The position numbers were made by a program, and so were the translations under genes. 64,000 nt of DNA, taken from Stenotrophomonas maltophilia (GTDB lineage Bacteria; Pseudomonadota; Gammaproteobacteria; Xanthomonadales; Xanthomonadaceae). The notes beneath the pieces were generated by a model. That model was not told the origin of the DNA and did not search any database. It saw only the letters and a program-made list of their open reading frames with translations. The stretch covers positions 551,000-614,999 of the forward strand of contig NZ_NEQV01000001.1 in the NCBI RefSeq assembly GCF_002799245.1. The letters are read 5' to 3'. Numbering within the stretch: the stretch's first letter is position 1; the number at the start of each line of letters is the position of its first letter. This document shows positions 17,563-28,389 of this stretch, piece by piece.

Positions 17563-17981
17563 CGAACCCGGGCACACCGCCGCCGCTGCCACAGCAGACC
17601 CTGGCGCAGCTGCAGCTGGCCAGCCACCTGCAGACACTGAAGGTGCTGTTCTACGCGCTGGCGGTTTTCCACTGGGTGGCCGCGCTGGCCTTCCTCGGTT
17701 TCATCGGCCTGGTCGCCAGCTCGCGCGGGCTGGACGATGGCGCGGTACTGGCCTCGGTGTACAGCGTCATTTCACTGCTGGCTGCCGCGCTTGGCTTCGT
17801 GCAGCTGCATACCGCGCGCCTGCTGTCGCGTCGCACCGGACTGGCCTGGTGCCAGCGCGCGGCCTGGCTGGCGGTGCTGGCCGGCCCGCTGGGCATGGCC
17901 CTGACCGCCTATGCCTGGGTGTTCCTGTCCAAGCCTGACATGGCCGCGCTGTTCGACCGCGGCGACCATCTCAGCGTCTGA
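17559..17981 (+). CDS. Small membrane protein of unknown function
   Basis: A 140-aa protein with a Pro/Gln-rich N-terminus and helices at about 27-52, 61-85 and 95-118. Its layout resembles the preceding gene (proline-rich head, about three helices), and the 4-nt overlap ATGA ties their translation, so they may act together. No family recognised. Start chosen at 17559 because an earlier in-frame start would lie antisense to the usual gene order and lacks a ribosome site. Confidence 0.75.
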   Translation: MTNPGTPPPLPQQTLAQLQLASHLQTLKVLFYALAVFHWVAALAFLGFIGLVASSRGLDDGAVLASVYSVISLLAAALGFVQLHTARLLSRRTGLAWCQRAAWLAVLAGPLGMALTAYAWVFLSKPDMAALFDRGDHLSV

Positions 17982-18022
17982 GCTTGCCGGCAGACGCCCC
18001 GCCCTTGCCTGATCGACTCCCC

Positions 18023-18685
18023 ATGTCCGCGCCTGCCCTCCCGACGACCGCCCCGCCCATCGCCTCCCGTTTCTCGGGCCCCAAGAAGCTGGCCTTCGCC
18101 GCCGTACTGGCGGTGTTCGCGGTCAGCTGGGTCCACCCGCTGTGGCCCACCGAGCAGGCCCTGCACAGCACGCTGACCGTGCTCGGGCTGGCCGCCCTGC
18201 TGTGGGTCGATCGCCGGGGCGGCTGGCTGGGCAACGGTGCCTTCATCGCGATCTGCGGCTTCATCGCCCTGCATTGCGTGGCCGCCCGCTGGCTGTACTC
18301 CAACGTACCCTACGACGCATGGGCGCAGGCGCTGGTCGGCTGGTCGCCCAATGCGGCGTTCGGCTGGCAGCGCAATCATTTCGACCGCCTCATCCACTTC
18401 CTGTTCGGTGTCTGCTTCACTCCGGCGCTGCTGCAGCTGGCACGCCATGCCTGGCCGGCGCTGCGCCGCGGCCAGGCTTTCACCCTGGCGGTGATGACGG
18501 TGATGTGCGCCAGCCTGGTCTACGAGTGGTTCGAATGGGCCATTGCGCTTGCCCTGTCGCCGGATGCCGCCGAAGCCTACAACGGGCAGCAGGGCGACAT
18601 GTGGGACGCGCATGCCGACATGCTGATGGCCACGCTGGGCAGCCTGCTGGCCTGGCCGTTGATCCGCCGGAGCGTCCAGCAATGA
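18023..18685 (+). CDS. DUF2238 family inner-membrane protein (YjdF-like)
   Basis: A 220-aa protein with about six predicted helices and the DUF2238/YjdF signatures HFDRLIHFLFGVC and YEWFEWA, then QQGDMWDAHADMLMATLGS near the end. Function unknown; an inner-membrane role is clear from hydrophobicity. ATG 18023 is preferred to a TTG at 17984. Its stop overlaps purN by 4 nt. Confidence 0.83.
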   Translation: MSAPALPTTAPPIASRFSGPKKLAFAAVLAVFAVSWVHPLWPTEQALHSTLTVLGLAALLWVDRRGGWLGNGAFIAICGFIALHCVAARWLYSNVPYDAWAQALVGWSPNAAFGWQRNHFDRLIHFLFGVCFTPALLQLARHAWPALRRGQAFTLAVMTVMCASLVYEWFEWAIALALSPDAAEAYNGQQGDMWDAHADMLMATLGSLLAWPLIRRSVQQ

Positions 18686-19341
18686 CCGCGACCACCCGCA
18701 TTGCCGTGCTCGCCTCCGGCCGCGGCAGCAACCTGCAGGCCATCCTCGATGCCATTTCAGCGGGCCGCCTGCCCGCCGAGGTGGTCGGCGTGTTTTCCGA
18801 CCGCCCGGCCGCAGCCGCGCTGCAGCGGGTCAGCGCCGGCCTGCGCTGGGCACATGCACCGAAGGAATTCGACGACCGCGCCGCCTACGAGCAGGCACTG
18901 GGCGACGCGCTGGCCGCGGTCGCACCGGACTGGATCGTCTGCGCCGGCTACATGCGCATCCTCGGCGCCGCCTTCGTGCAGCGCTTCGATGGCCGCCTGG
19001 TCAACATCCACCCGTCGTTGCTGCCGCTGCACAAGGGGCTGGACACGCATGCGCGGGCACTGGACGCCGGCGATGCCGAGCACGGTGCCAGCGTGCACCT
19101 GGTGGTGCCCGAGCTCGACGCCGGCGCCGTGCTGGCCCAGGTGCGGGTTCCGGTCCTGCCTGGCGATGACGCCGACAGCCTGGCTGCACGCGTGCTGGCG
19201 GTGGAGCATCCCCTGCTGATCGCCACCCTGCAGCTGCTGTGCACCGGCCGACTGGCTGAACGGGAGGGCCAGCCGCAACTGGACGGTCACCCCCTGTTTA
19301 GGCCGCTGGCCCTAGATTCCGCCGGGAACCTGAACCGGTAA
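18682..19341 (+). CDS. purN: Phosphoribosylglycinamide formyltransferase
   Basis: PurN transfers a formyl group from 10-formyl-THF to GAR in purine synthesis. The 219-aa product has the N-terminal VLASGRGSNLQAI phosphate-binding loop, CAGYMRILG, the catalytic region NIHPSLLP and GASVHLVVPELDAG. It ends the purM-to-purN gene run and overlaps the DUF2238 gene (ATGA), so its expression likely depends on upstream translation. Confidence 0.95.
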   Translation: MTATTRIAVLASGRGSNLQAILDAISAGRLPAEVVGVFSDRPAAAALQRVSAGLRWAHAPKEFDDRAAYEQALGDALAAVAPDWIVCAGYMRILGAAFVQRFDGRLVNIHPSLLPLHKGLDTHARALDAGDAEHGASVHLVVPELDAGAVLAQVRVPVLPGDDADSLAARVLAVEHPLLIATLQLLCTGRLAEREGQPQLDGHPLFRPLALDSAGNLNR

Positions 19342-19408
19342 CTCCCATGCACACGCCCCGCTGACTGCGGGGCTGGCATCCTGCCCCCTCCTGCGGTCCC
19401 TGTCCTCC

Positions 19409-20230
19409 ATGAAGACCACGACCCTGCTGTCCACCTCCCTGCTGCTGTCGCTGGCCGTGCTCCCCGGCGTGGGCTGGGGCCAGGCACAAGCGCCTGCGGC
19501 CCCTGCGCAGCCGGCACCCGTTGTGCAGCCGCCCGCGGAACCGGCCGTGCCGATGCCTCCGGCGCTGGCCTGGGAACCGCCGCCGCTGCAGCCGTTCAGC
19601 GCCACCTACCAGGCCTTCTACAAGAGCAAGGAGGCCGGCGACGCCAGCATGCAGGTCACCCACACCGGCGGCAACCAGTGGCGGGTGGACATGCAGGTGG
19701 TCGGCCGCCGCGGGTTCGCCAGCGTGCTGGGCCTGAACATCGAGCAGAGCACGGTGTTCGAGGAGCGCGGTGGCACCTATGCACCGCTGAGCCAGAGCAC
19801 GGTGCGCAAGGGCCTGTTCCTCGGCAAGAAGGCGGTCGGCACCTACAACTGGCAGGCCGGCACCGCGCAGTGGAGCGGCGACGTCAAGAAGGAACGTGCG
19901 CAGCCGATCCCGCTGCAGCCGGGCGACCAGAGCGCCCTGCTGATCAATCTGGCGATCATGCGCGATGCCCGCCCAGGCGCCACCATGCACTACCGCTACG
20001 TGGACATGGGCAAGGTCCGCCAGCACGACTACCAGGCCGCGCCGCAGACCGAGAACGTAGAGGTCGGCGATCTGTCCTACAACGCGCTGCGGGTCTACCG
20101 GACCAACGGCGGCAACAACGAAACCATCCTCTGGATCGCCAACGGTGTCCCCACCCCGGTGCGCATCCTGCAACGCGAAGACGGCGAAGACCGCGTCGAT
20201 CTGCGCCTGATCGAATACCAAGGAGTCTGA
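19409..20230 (+). CDS. DUF3108 domain exported protein, copy 1
   Basis: A 273-aa protein with a signal peptide (ending GWG, about residue 24), a Pro/Ala-rich linker (about 25-60) and a DUF3108 beta-rich domain (FSATYQAFYKSKEAGDASM, SQSTVRKGLF, PVRILQREDGEDRVDLRLIEYQG). Function unknown; periplasmic or outer-membrane-facing role inferred. It is followed after 2 bp by a paralogue sharing the same order of blocks. The pair stands apart from purN by a 67-bp gap. Confidence 0.8.
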   Translation: MKTTTLLSTSLLLSLAVLPGVGWGQAQAPAAPAQPAPVVQPPAEPAVPMPPALAWEPPPLQPFSATYQAFYKSKEAGDASMQVTHTGGNQWRVDMQVVGRRGFASVLGLNIEQSTVFEERGGTYAPLSQSTVRKGLFLGKKAVGTYNWQAGTAQWSGDVKKERAQPIPLQPGDQSALLINLAIMRDARPGATMHYRYVDMGKVRQHDYQAAPQTENVEVGDLSYNALRVYRTNGGNNETILWIANGVPTPVRILQREDGEDRVDLRLIEYQGV

Positions 20231-20232
20231 GC

Positions 20233-20916
20233 ATGAGCACCCTGACCCGCCCCCTCACCTGGATCGCTGCGGCCGCGCTGTCGATGGCCAGCCTGCCGGC
20301 CATGGCCCTGCAGCCGTTCAAGGCCGATTACCTGGCCAGCTACATGGGCATGCAGGCCAATGGCAGCATGACGCTGAGCAGCGAGGGAGCCAACAAGTGG
20401 CGCTACACGCTGCAGGTGAAGAACCAGCTGGCCGACCTGAGCCAGAGCACCGTGTTCGAAGAGGTGCGCGGCCAGCTGCGCCCGCTCAGCAGCCAGGACC
20501 GTTCGGCGCTGCTGGTGAAGAAGCGCAATGTGCAGGCCAATTACAACTGGACCAGCAACCAGGCCACCTGGACCGGCGACATCAAGCCGGACCGCGCCGG
20601 CCCGATCGCACTGAAATCCGGTGACATGGATGCACTGCTGATCAACCTGGCGATCGCCCGCGACCTGGCAGCCGGCAAGCCGCTGTCCTATCGCATGGTC
20701 GACGAAGGCCGCATCAAGAACATGACCTACCGCGTGATCGGCAAGGAGTCGATCACCGTGGGCGGCAAGAGCTACGAAGCTACCAAGGTCTCGCGTGCCG
20801 ACGGCAACAAGGAACTGATCGCGTGGATCGTGCCGGAATTCCCGGTGCCGGCACGCATGCTGCAGCGGGAAAACGACCGCGATGCGCTGGACCTGACCAT
20901 CAAGGCGATGAACTGA
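20233..20916 (+). CDS. DUF3108 domain exported protein, copy 2
   Basis: A 227-aa exported protein (signal peptide ending AMA, about residue 25). It shares with the preceding gene the blocks LQPFxAxYxAxY, LSQSTVFEExxGxxxPLSQ, QxxWxGDxKxxRAxPIxLxxGDxxALLINLAI and PxPxRxLQREDxxDxxDL, so the two arose by tandem duplication. An AGGAGT ribosome site lies inside the stop region of copy 1. ATG 20233 begins the signal peptide. Function unknown. Two palindromes and a terminator follow. Confidence 0.82.
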   Translation: MSTLTRPLTWIAAAALSMASLPAMALQPFKADYLASYMGMQANGSMTLSSEGANKWRYTLQVKNQLADLSQSTVFEEVRGQLRPLSSQDRSALLVKKRNVQANYNWTSNQATWTGDIKPDRAGPIALKSGDMDALLINLAIARDLAAGKPLSYRMVDEGRIKNMTYRVIGKESITVGGKSYEATKVSRADGNKELIAWIVPEFPVPARMLQRENDRDALDLTIKAMN

Positions 20917-20921
20917 GTGCC

Positions 20922-21012
20922 GGGGTCGGAGCCCATCCCCTCGGGGATGGGCGCTGACCCCGGTTGCGTGGCTGGGGTCGGATCCCTTTCCGATGGAAAG
21001 GGATCCGACCCC
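20922..21012. repeat. Two GGGGTC-family palindromes
   Basis: Palindromes at 20922-20961 and 20974-21012 have the same GGGGTCGGA...GACCCC ends as those at 1701-1788; the second is a perfect 18-bp stem with a 3-nt loop. They lie right after the DUF3108 genes and before the terminator. Confidence 0.9.
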
Positions 21013-21027
21013 GGGCCCCGCGAAAAG

Positions 21028-21052
21028 AAACGCCCGCTTTCGCGGGCGTTTT
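21028..21052. terminator. Bidirectional intrinsic terminator
   Basis: A perfect stem AACGCCCGC/GCGGGCGTT with loop TTTC is flanked by A-rich sequence on one side and TTTT on the other, so it can serve both the DUF3108 genes (plus strand) and the EF-hand gene (minus strand). Confidence 0.9.
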
Positions 21053-21053
21053 C

Positions 21054-22669
<1,616 letters not shown>

Positions 22670-22900
22670 TCAGCCGGCTTCGGCCGGGGTCACGGTTTTC
22701 AGCGCCAGCGCGTGGATCGCGCCGCCCATCAGGTCGCCCAGGGTGGCATAGACCATCCGGTGGCGGGCCAGCGGCATCTTGCCGGCAAAGGCCTCGCAGA
22801 CCACGGTCGCTTCGAAATGCACGCCATCGTCACCACGCACGTCGGCGCGGGCGCCGGGCAGGCCGGTTTCGATCAGGTTGCGGATGGTGTCGGCGTCCAA
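22670..22900 (-). CDS. ibaG: BolA family protein IbaG
   Basis: A 76-aa BolA-like protein with the conserved helix-turn segment MPLARHRMVYATLGDLM and the preceding VVCEAFAGK with a Cys. BolA proteins work with monothiol glutaredoxins in Fe-S handling; IbaG is linked to acid stress. The conserved neighbour is murA, 21 bp downstream. Start codon is TTG at 22900, supported by an AGGAAAG ribosome site. Confidence 0.88.
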   Translation of the reverse strand: MDADTIRNLIETGLPGARADVRGDDGVHFEATVVCEAFAGKMPLARHRMVYATLGDLMGGAIHALALKTVTPAEAG

Positions 22901-22954
22901 CGGGCTTTCCTAATAAAATGTTCGCTCATTCTACTTCCGCTGCGTGGCGTCCGC

Positions 22955-23956
22955 ATGGCCGAGTCCCTCCTGCCCCCCCGTTCCGTCGATCCGGCCAGCC
23001 TGGTCGCCAGTGGCCGCCGCGTCTTCGAGATCGAGCAGCAGGCCCTGGATGCGGTCGCCTCCCGCCTCGGCGAGGCGTTCCAGCAGGCCTGCCAGGCGGT
23101 CCTGGCCAGCCGCGGCCGGGTGGTCGCCACCGGCATGGGCAAGTCCGGCCACATTGCCCGCAAGATCGCCGCCACCCTGGCCTCCACCGGCACACCGGCG
23201 TTCTACGTGCACCCCGGCGAAGCCGGCCACGGCGACCTGGGCATGATCACCGAGGACGATGTGGTGCTGGCCCTGTCCTATTCCGGTGAGTCCGACGAGG
23301 TGCTGATGCTGCTGCCGGTGCTCAAGCGCCAGGGCAACGTGCTGATCTCCATGACCGGGCGCCCGCAGTCGAGCCTGGCAACCGCCGCCGATATCCACCT
23401 GGACGTGAGCGTGCCGGCCGAGGCCTGCCCGCTGGCGCTGGCGCCGACCTCCAGCACCACCGCCTCGCTGGCGATGGGCGACGCGCTGGCCGTGGCCCTG
23501 CTCGATGCACGCGGCTTCACCGCCGATGACTTCGCCCGTTCACACCCGGCCGGCAGCCTCGGCCGTCGTCTGCTGCTGCACATCACCGACGTCATGCACA
23601 CCGGCGAGGACCTGCCCAGCGTAGGTGCCGACGCCAGCCTCAGCGAGGCGCTGATGGAAATGAGCCGCAAACGGCTGGGCATGACCGCCGTGGTCGATGC
23701 CGGCGGCGTGCTGATCGGCCTGTTCACCGACGGCGACCTGCGCCGGGCGCTGGACAGTGCGCTGGACGTACGCACCGCGAAGATCGCCGATGTGATGACC
23801 CGCAACCCGCGCACCATCGGTGCCGACCAGCTGGCCGTGGAGGCCGCCCGGCTGATGGAAACCCACAAGATCACCGGCCTGATCGTGGTCGACGGCCAGG
23901 GCCGCGCGGTCGGCGCCCTGAACATTCATGACCTGTTGCGGGCCCGGGTGGTTTAA
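22955..23956 (+). CDS. kdsD: Arabinose-5-phosphate isomerase KdsD
   Basis: KdsD converts ribulose-5-phosphate to arabinose-5-phosphate for KDO synthesis. The 333-aa protein has an N-terminal SIS domain (VVATGMGKSGHIARKIAATLASTGTPAFYVHP; LSYSGESDEVL), a SSTTASLAMGDALAVALL segment and two C-terminal CBS domains (FTDGDLRRAL; THKITGLIVVD). It opens the kdsD-kdsC-lptC-lptA-lptB gene order and is divergent from ibaG. ATG 22955 fits the usual family N-terminus. Confidence 0.94.
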   Translation: MAESLLPPRSVDPASLVASGRRVFEIEQQALDAVASRLGEAFQQACQAVLASRGRVVATGMGKSGHIARKIAATLASTGTPAFYVHPGEAGHGDLGMITEDDVVLALSYSGESDEVLMLLPVLKRQGNVLISMTGRPQSSLATAADIHLDVSVPAEACPLALAPTSSTTASLAMGDALAVALLDARGFTADDFARSHPAGSLGRRLLLHITDVMHTGEDLPSVGADASLSEALMEMSRKRLGMTAVVDAGGVLIGLFTDGDLRRALDSALDVRTAKIADVMTRNPRTIGADQLAVEAARLMETHKITGLIVVDGQGRAVGALNIHDLLRARVV

Positions 23957-24022
23957 CCGACAGTCCGTAGACCCCATTCAGTCTGTACCGCCCCACCCGA
24001 ACCTACCGAGCCTGCCGCCCTG

Positions 24023-24571
24023 ATGCCCTGGTCCCCCCTGCCCGCCTTCCCCGCCCACCTGCATGCTGCTGCGGCCCGCGTCCGCCTGGCCTGCTTCGAC
24101 GTGGACGGCACCCTCACCGACGGTCGGCTGTACTACGACAAGGACGGCAACGAGAGCAAGGCGTACTTCGTGCAGGACGGCCTGGGCCTGAAACTGCTGC
24201 AACAGCACGGCATCCACCCCGTGCTGATCACCGCGCGCAACAGCCAGTCCGCGCTCAGGCGCGGCGCCGACCTCGGCATCGACACCCAGATCGCCGTGGG
24301 CGACAAGCTGGCCAGCGTGCAGGCGCTGTGTGCGCAGCACGGCATCGGGCTGGAGCAGGTGGCCTTCATGGGCGACGACCTGCCGGACCTGGCACCGCTG
24401 GGCGCGGTCGGTCTGGCGGTGGCGCCGGCCAACGCCCACCCGTGGATCGCCGAGCGCGTGCACTGGCAGACCCGTGCCGACGGCGGACGTGGCGCAGCCC
24501 GTGAGCTGTGCGACATCCTGCTGGCCGCCCAGGGCCATGTGGACGCGGTCCTGGCGAGGTTCGGCGCATGA
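24023..24571 (+). CDS. kdsC: 3-deoxy-D-manno-octulosonate 8-phosphate phosphatase KdsC
   Basis: KdsC removes phosphate from KDO-8-P. The 182-aa HAD-type enzyme has the catalytic FDVDGTLTDG, VLITARNS, the lysine in VGDKL and the late motif MGDDLPDLA. Cytoplasmic. The stop overlaps lptC by 4 nt. Length is normal for the family. Confidence 0.95.
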   Translation: MPWSPLPAFPAHLHAAAARVRLACFDVDGTLTDGRLYYDKDGNESKAYFVQDGLGLKLLQQHGIHPVLITARNSQSALRRGADLGIDTQIAVGDKLASVQALCAQHGIGLEQVAFMGDDLPDLAPLGAVGLAVAPANAHPWIAERVHWQTRADGGRGAARELCDILLAAQGHVDAVLARFGA

Positions 24572-25143
24572 ACCTGCCGACCCTGAACTGGCGCACCGTG
24601 CTCGGTATCGGCCTGCTGCTGGCGGCGCTGCTGAGCAGCTGGGCCGCCCTGCGCAACCGCGACAAGGGCCCGGCCACGGGCGGCCAGGAGGTCGGCGTGG
24701 ACTACATCCTGCACGACTTCCAGATCGTCGCGCTGGATGAGCACGGCAAGGAATCGACCACCCTGCGCGCGCCGTTGCTGGAACGCCAGCGTGGCGACCA
24801 GACCATCAACATCGCCACCCCGCTGTTCGAGATGCCGGACAAGGATGGCAAGCACTGGACCCTGCGCGCCGAGACCGGCTGGCTCAGCGCCAAGGGCGAC
24901 GAGATGAAGCTGCGCGGCAATGTCGCCGGCGACAGCCCGGCCGATCCGGGCGTGGTGCCGACCACCTTCCGTACCGACCACCTGGACGTGTTCCCGAAGG
25001 AGAACCGTGCCCGCACCGATGCGCTGGTCACCATGACCCGCCCCGGCATGGAACAGTCCGGCGTTGGCTTCGAGGTGGATTCGAAGAACAACACGTATCA
25101 TTTCCTCAGCCAGTCCAAGGGCCGTTACACGCCCAGACGCTGA
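24568..25143 (+). CDS. lptC: LPS export system protein LptC
   Basis: LptC is the bitopic inner-membrane protein that passes LPS from the LptBFG extractor to LptA. The 191-aa product has one N-terminal helix (about 10-28) and a periplasmic beta-jellyroll (DYILHDFQIVALDEHGKESTTLRAP, LRAETGWLSAKGDEMKLRGNV). It overlaps kdsC and precedes lptA by 101 bp. Confidence 0.92.
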   Translation: MNLPTLNWRTVLGIGLLLAALLSSWAALRNRDKGPATGGQEVGVDYILHDFQIVALDEHGKESTTLRAPLLERQRGDQTINIATPLFEMPDKDGKHWTLRAETGWLSAKGDEMKLRGNVAGDSPADPGVVPTTFRTDHLDVFPKENRARTDALVTMTRPGMEQSGVGFEVDSKNNTYHFLSQSKGRYTPRR

Positions 25144-25244
25144 TTCCGCCGCCCTCCTGCGACGTCCCCGGACAGGCGCAAGGAAGGCAGCCCCCCCACC
25201 CGCCCCCGGTTTTCCGGGCGGCCCCACCGGTAGAACGGACCCCG

Positions 25245-25811
25245 ATGAAGATTCCCTTTGCAGCCGTACTCGCGCTCGGCCTGCTTGTTCCCAGCGCTGC
25301 CTTTGCCAAGTCCACCGACCGCAACGAGAACATGAACATCGACTCCGGCGCCCAGTCGGGCGTGCTCACCGGCGATGGCAAGACCGTGCTCTCGCAGGGC
25401 GTGACCGTCACCCAGGGCTCGCTGGACATCCGCTCGTCCGAAGCCGAGATCTACCTGAAGGACGGCGAGGCCGTGCGTGCGGTGTTCACCGGCAAGCAGG
25501 CCACGATGAAGCAGCAGCTCGATGACGGCACCTGGATGGACGCGGTGGCCGATCGCATCGACTACGACATCAAGACCGAGATCATCACCCTGACCGGCAA
25601 CTACAAGGTCACCAGCGCGCGCGGTACCAATGCCGGCCAGCGCATGGTCTACAACACCCGCAGCGGCGAGATGAACTCCGGTGGCGATGGCAGCCGTGTG
25701 CGCACGGTCATTCCGCCGAAGAACAAGAACCCGGCTGCACAGCCGGCGGCCGCGCCCAAGGCGGCGGCTCCGGCCAGCACGACGGCCAAGCCGGCCGGGA
25801 GCAAGAAGTAA
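25245..25811 (+). CDS. lptA: LPS transport periplasmic protein LptA
   Basis: LptA bridges the periplasm in LPS transport. The 188-aa protein has a signal peptide (ending AFA, about residue 21), an OstA-type core ([43 protein letters not shown]) and a low-complexity Ala/Pro/Lys tail (about 150-188). Its stop shares a base with the lptB start (TAATG). Confidence 0.93.
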   Translation: MKIPFAAVLALGLLVPSAAFAKSTDRNENMNIDSGAQSGVLTGDGKTVLSQGVTVTQGSLDIRSSEAEIYLKDGEAVRAVFTGKQATMKQQLDDGTWMDAVADRIDYDIKTEIITLTGNYKVTSARGTNAGQRMVYNTRSGEMNSGGDGSRVRTVIPPKNKNPAAQPAAAPKAAAPASTTAKPAGSKK

Positions 25812-26530
25812 TGCTCGTCGCCAAGGGCCTGCGCAAGCGCTACAAGCAGCGCGAAGTCGTCAAGGACTTCGGGCTGACCCTCGACGCCGGTGAAGTGGTC
25901 GGCCTGCTCGGCCCCAATGGCGCCGGCAAGACCACCTGCTTCTACATGATCGTCGGCCTGGTCGCCGCCGATGCAGGCAGCATCGTGCTCGACGGCAAGG
26001 ACATCACCAGCGACCCGATGTACACCCGTGCCAAGCAGGGCGTGGGCTACCTGCCGCAGGAACCGTCGGTGTTCCGCAAGCTGACCGTGGCCGACAACCT
26101 CCGCCTGGTACTGGAACTGCGCGAAGACCTGGATTCGGCCGGCCGCGAACGCGAATTGAACAGCCTGCTCGACGAACTGCAGCTGGGCCATGTTGCCGAC
26201 CAGCTCGGCGCCAGCCTGTCCGGTGGCGAACGCCGTCGCTGCGAGATCGCCCGCGCACTGGCCGCGCAGCCACGCCTGATCCTGCTCGACGAACCGTTTG
26301 CCGGTGTCGACCCGATCTCGGTGGGCGAAATCCAGCGCATCGTCACCCATCTCAAGCAGCGTGGCATCGGCGTGTTGATCACCGACCACAACGTCCGCGA
26401 GACCTTGGGAATCTGCGACCGCGCGTATATCCTCGCCGAAGGCACCGTACTGGCCCAGGGCTCGCCGGAGGCGATCCTGGACAACGCCGACGTACGTCGC
26501 GTCTACCTTGGGGATTCCTTCAAGCTGTGA
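25811..26530 (+). CDS. lptB: LPS export ABC transporter ATPase LptB
   Basis: LptB is the cytoplasmic ATPase of the LptBFG complex. The 239-aa protein has Walker [10 protein letters not shown] (about 37-45), the signature LSGGERRR, Walker [12 protein letters not shown] and the switch His in [19 protein letters not shown] is the LptB Q-loop region. Membrane partners LptF and LptG are not in this window. rpoN follows after 40 bp. Confidence 0.96.
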   Translation: MLVAKGLRKRYKQREVVKDFGLTLDAGEVVGLLGPNGAGKTTCFYMIVGLVAADAGSIVLDGKDITSDPMYTRAKQGVGYLPQEPSVFRKLTVADNLRLVLELREDLDSAGRERELNSLLDELQLGHVADQLGASLSGGERRRCEIARALAAQPRLILLDEPFAGVDPISVGEIQRIVTHLKQRGIGVLITDHNVRETLGICDRAYILAEGTVLAQGSPEAILDNADVRRVYLGDSFKL

Positions 26531-26570
26531 CCGCAGGCGCCGGGGCCCTTTCCTTCCGTTCGGCACAGGC

Positions 26571-27992
26571 ATGAAGACTCGGCTGCAGACATCGTTGGGA
26601 CAGCAGCTGGTGCTCACGCCCCAGCTGCAGCAGGCGATCAAGCTGCTGCAGATGTCCACGACCGAACTGGAGCTTGAAATCGCCCAGGCCGTGGAGAGCA
26701 ATCCGCTGCTGGACTGGGCCGACAGCAACGACAGCAGTGCCACCAGTGAAGGCGCCGACAGCACCGATGCCGACGCGCCCGCAGAACGCACCGACAACGG
26801 CGACGACTGGGCACCGGCCGAACTCGACTGGAGTGCCGCCGGCAGTGGCGGCAGCTTCGACGATGACGAAGACACCGGCAGCGCCGCCGAGCGCGTGGCC
26901 GAAACCGAGACGCTGGCCGACCACCTGCTGTGGCAGCTGCACCTCTCGCATCTTTCCCTGCACGACCGCAGCATCGGCGCTGCACTGATCGACGCGTTGG
27001 ACGACGACGGCTACCTGCGCGAACCACTGGCCACCATCGCCGAAACCCTGCTGCCGGCGGTCCATGCCGAAGAGGATGAAATCCTCGCAGTACTGCATCG
27101 CATCCAGCGTTTCGACCCGGTCGGCGTTGCCGCGCGTACGCTCGGCGAATGCCTGCAGCTGCAGCTGGACGTGCTGCCTGGCGACACGCCGGGGTTGGCA
27201 CTGGCGCGACAGATTGCCGCAGGCCCGCTGGAACGGCTGCCGCGCAGTGGCGTGGCCGGGCTGGCCCATGAACTGAAACAGCCACTGGACGAGGTTGAGA
27301 CGGCGGTCGCCCTGCTGCGCTCGCTGGACCCGCGCCCGGGGACGCAGATCGCGCCGCTTTCGCAGGACAACTACGTCGTGCCCGATGTGGTGGTGTGGCG
27401 GCAGAACGGCATCTGGCGCGCGGCACTGGCCGGCCATGCGGGGCCGAAGGTGGTGATCCACCGCGGCTACGAACAGCTGATCCGCCGCTGTGGCGAGGCC
27501 GACGCCGGCTACCTGCGTGCCCAGCTGCAGGAGGCGCGCTGGCTGCTGAAGGGCCTGCAGCAACGCGGCGAAACCCTGCTGCGGGTCGTGCGCAGCCTGA
27601 TCCTGCAACAGGCCGGCTTCCTCGAATTCGGCGAGCAGGCGCTGCGCCCGCTGACCCTGCGCGAGATCGCCGCCGAGCTGGGCCTGCACGAATCCACGGT
27701 GTCGCGTGCGATCGCCCGCAAGCACGTGCGGACCCCGCGCGGCACCCTGCCGCTGCGCGCCTTCTTCGCCTCCGGCATCGATACCGAAGGCGGCGGCGAG
27801 GCGTCCAGCACGGCCATCCAGGCGATGATCCGGCGCCTGATCGACGATGAGAACCCGCGCAAGCCGCTTTCTGACGCCAAGCTGGCTGACCTGCTCAAAT
27901 CGTCGGGAATTCCAGTGGCGCGACGCACCGTGGCGAAGTATCGTGAAGCCATGAACATTTCCGCCTCGCACGAAAGGGTCAGAATCGCTTGA
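26571..27992 (+). CDS. rpoN: RNA polymerase sigma-54 factor RpoN
   Basis: Sigma-54 directs polymerase to -24/-12 promoters and needs enhancer-binding ATPases. The 473-aa protein has the Gln/Leu-rich region I (about 8-50), an acidic linker (about 50-105), the core-binding part, an HTH around HESTVSRAIARKH and the RpoN box ARRTVAKYRE (about 450-459). Start at ATG 26571 gives the standard N-terminus. The neighbours lptB, hpf and ptsN are the classic rpoN locus. Confidence 0.96.
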   Translation: MKTRLQTSLGQQLVLTPQLQQAIKLLQMSTTELELEIAQAVESNPLLDWADSNDSSATSEGADSTDADAPAERTDNGDDWAPAELDWSAAGSGGSFDDDEDTGSAAERVAETETLADHLLWQLHLSHLSLHDRSIGAALIDALDDDGYLREPLATIAETLLPAVHAEEDEILAVLHRIQRFDPVGVAARTLGECLQLQLDVLPGDTPGLALARQIAAGPLERLPRSGVAGLAHELKQPLDEVETAVALLRSLDPRPGTQIAPLSQDNYVVPDVVVWRQNGIWRAALAGHAGPKVVIHRGYEQLIRRCGEADAGYLRAQLQEARWLLKGLQQRGETLLRVVRSLILQQAGFLEFGEQALRPLTLREIAAELGLHESTVSRAIARKHVRTPRGTLPLRAFFASGIDTEGGGEASSTAIQAMIRRLIDDENPRKPLSDAKLADLLKSSGIPVARRTVAKYREAMNISASHERVRIA

Positions 27993-28050
27993 CGCACCGC
28001 CGCGCCCGGCGGAGAGGTTCATTGGCACATCCGAACACAGGAGAAACCCG

Positions 28051-28368
28051 ATGCGCATCGAAACGTTTGGCAAAGATGTCGAAGTCACCCCGGCCCTGCA
28101 GTCCTATGTAGAGGAGAAGCTGGCCCGGATAGGCAAACACTTCGACCAGCACTGCGAAGCGCGGGTGACCCTCAAGCTGCAGAAGACCGAACACCACGTC
28201 GACGCCAGCCTCAACATTCCGGGGCAGACCCTGCACGCCGAGGCCGGCGGCCAGACCATGTATGCCGCGATCGACCTGCTTGCGGACAAGCTTGACCGCC
28301 TTGTCATCAAGCACAAGGAGAAAAAACAGCAGCACGCACCGCTGCCGGTGGGCGACAATGGTGGCTGA
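28051..28368 (+). CDS. hpf: Ribosome hibernation promoting factor HPF
   Basis: A 105-aa short HPF: MRIETFGKDVEVTPALQSYV, KLARIGKHFDQ and a Lys-rich C-terminus after YAAIDLLADKLDRLVIKHKEK. Short HPF binds the 30S decoding centre and helps form 100S dimers in stationary phase. A strong ribosome site (AGGAGA) precedes ATG 28051. It lies between rpoN and ptsN as in many proteobacteria. Confidence 0.93.
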   Translation: MRIETFGKDVEVTPALQSYVEEKLARIGKHFDQHCEARVTLKLQKTEHHVDASLNIPGQTLHAEAGGQTMYAAIDLLADKLDRLVIKHKEKKQQHAPLPVGDNGG

Positions 28369-28389
28369 TCGCCACCGTTCCCCGCAGAC

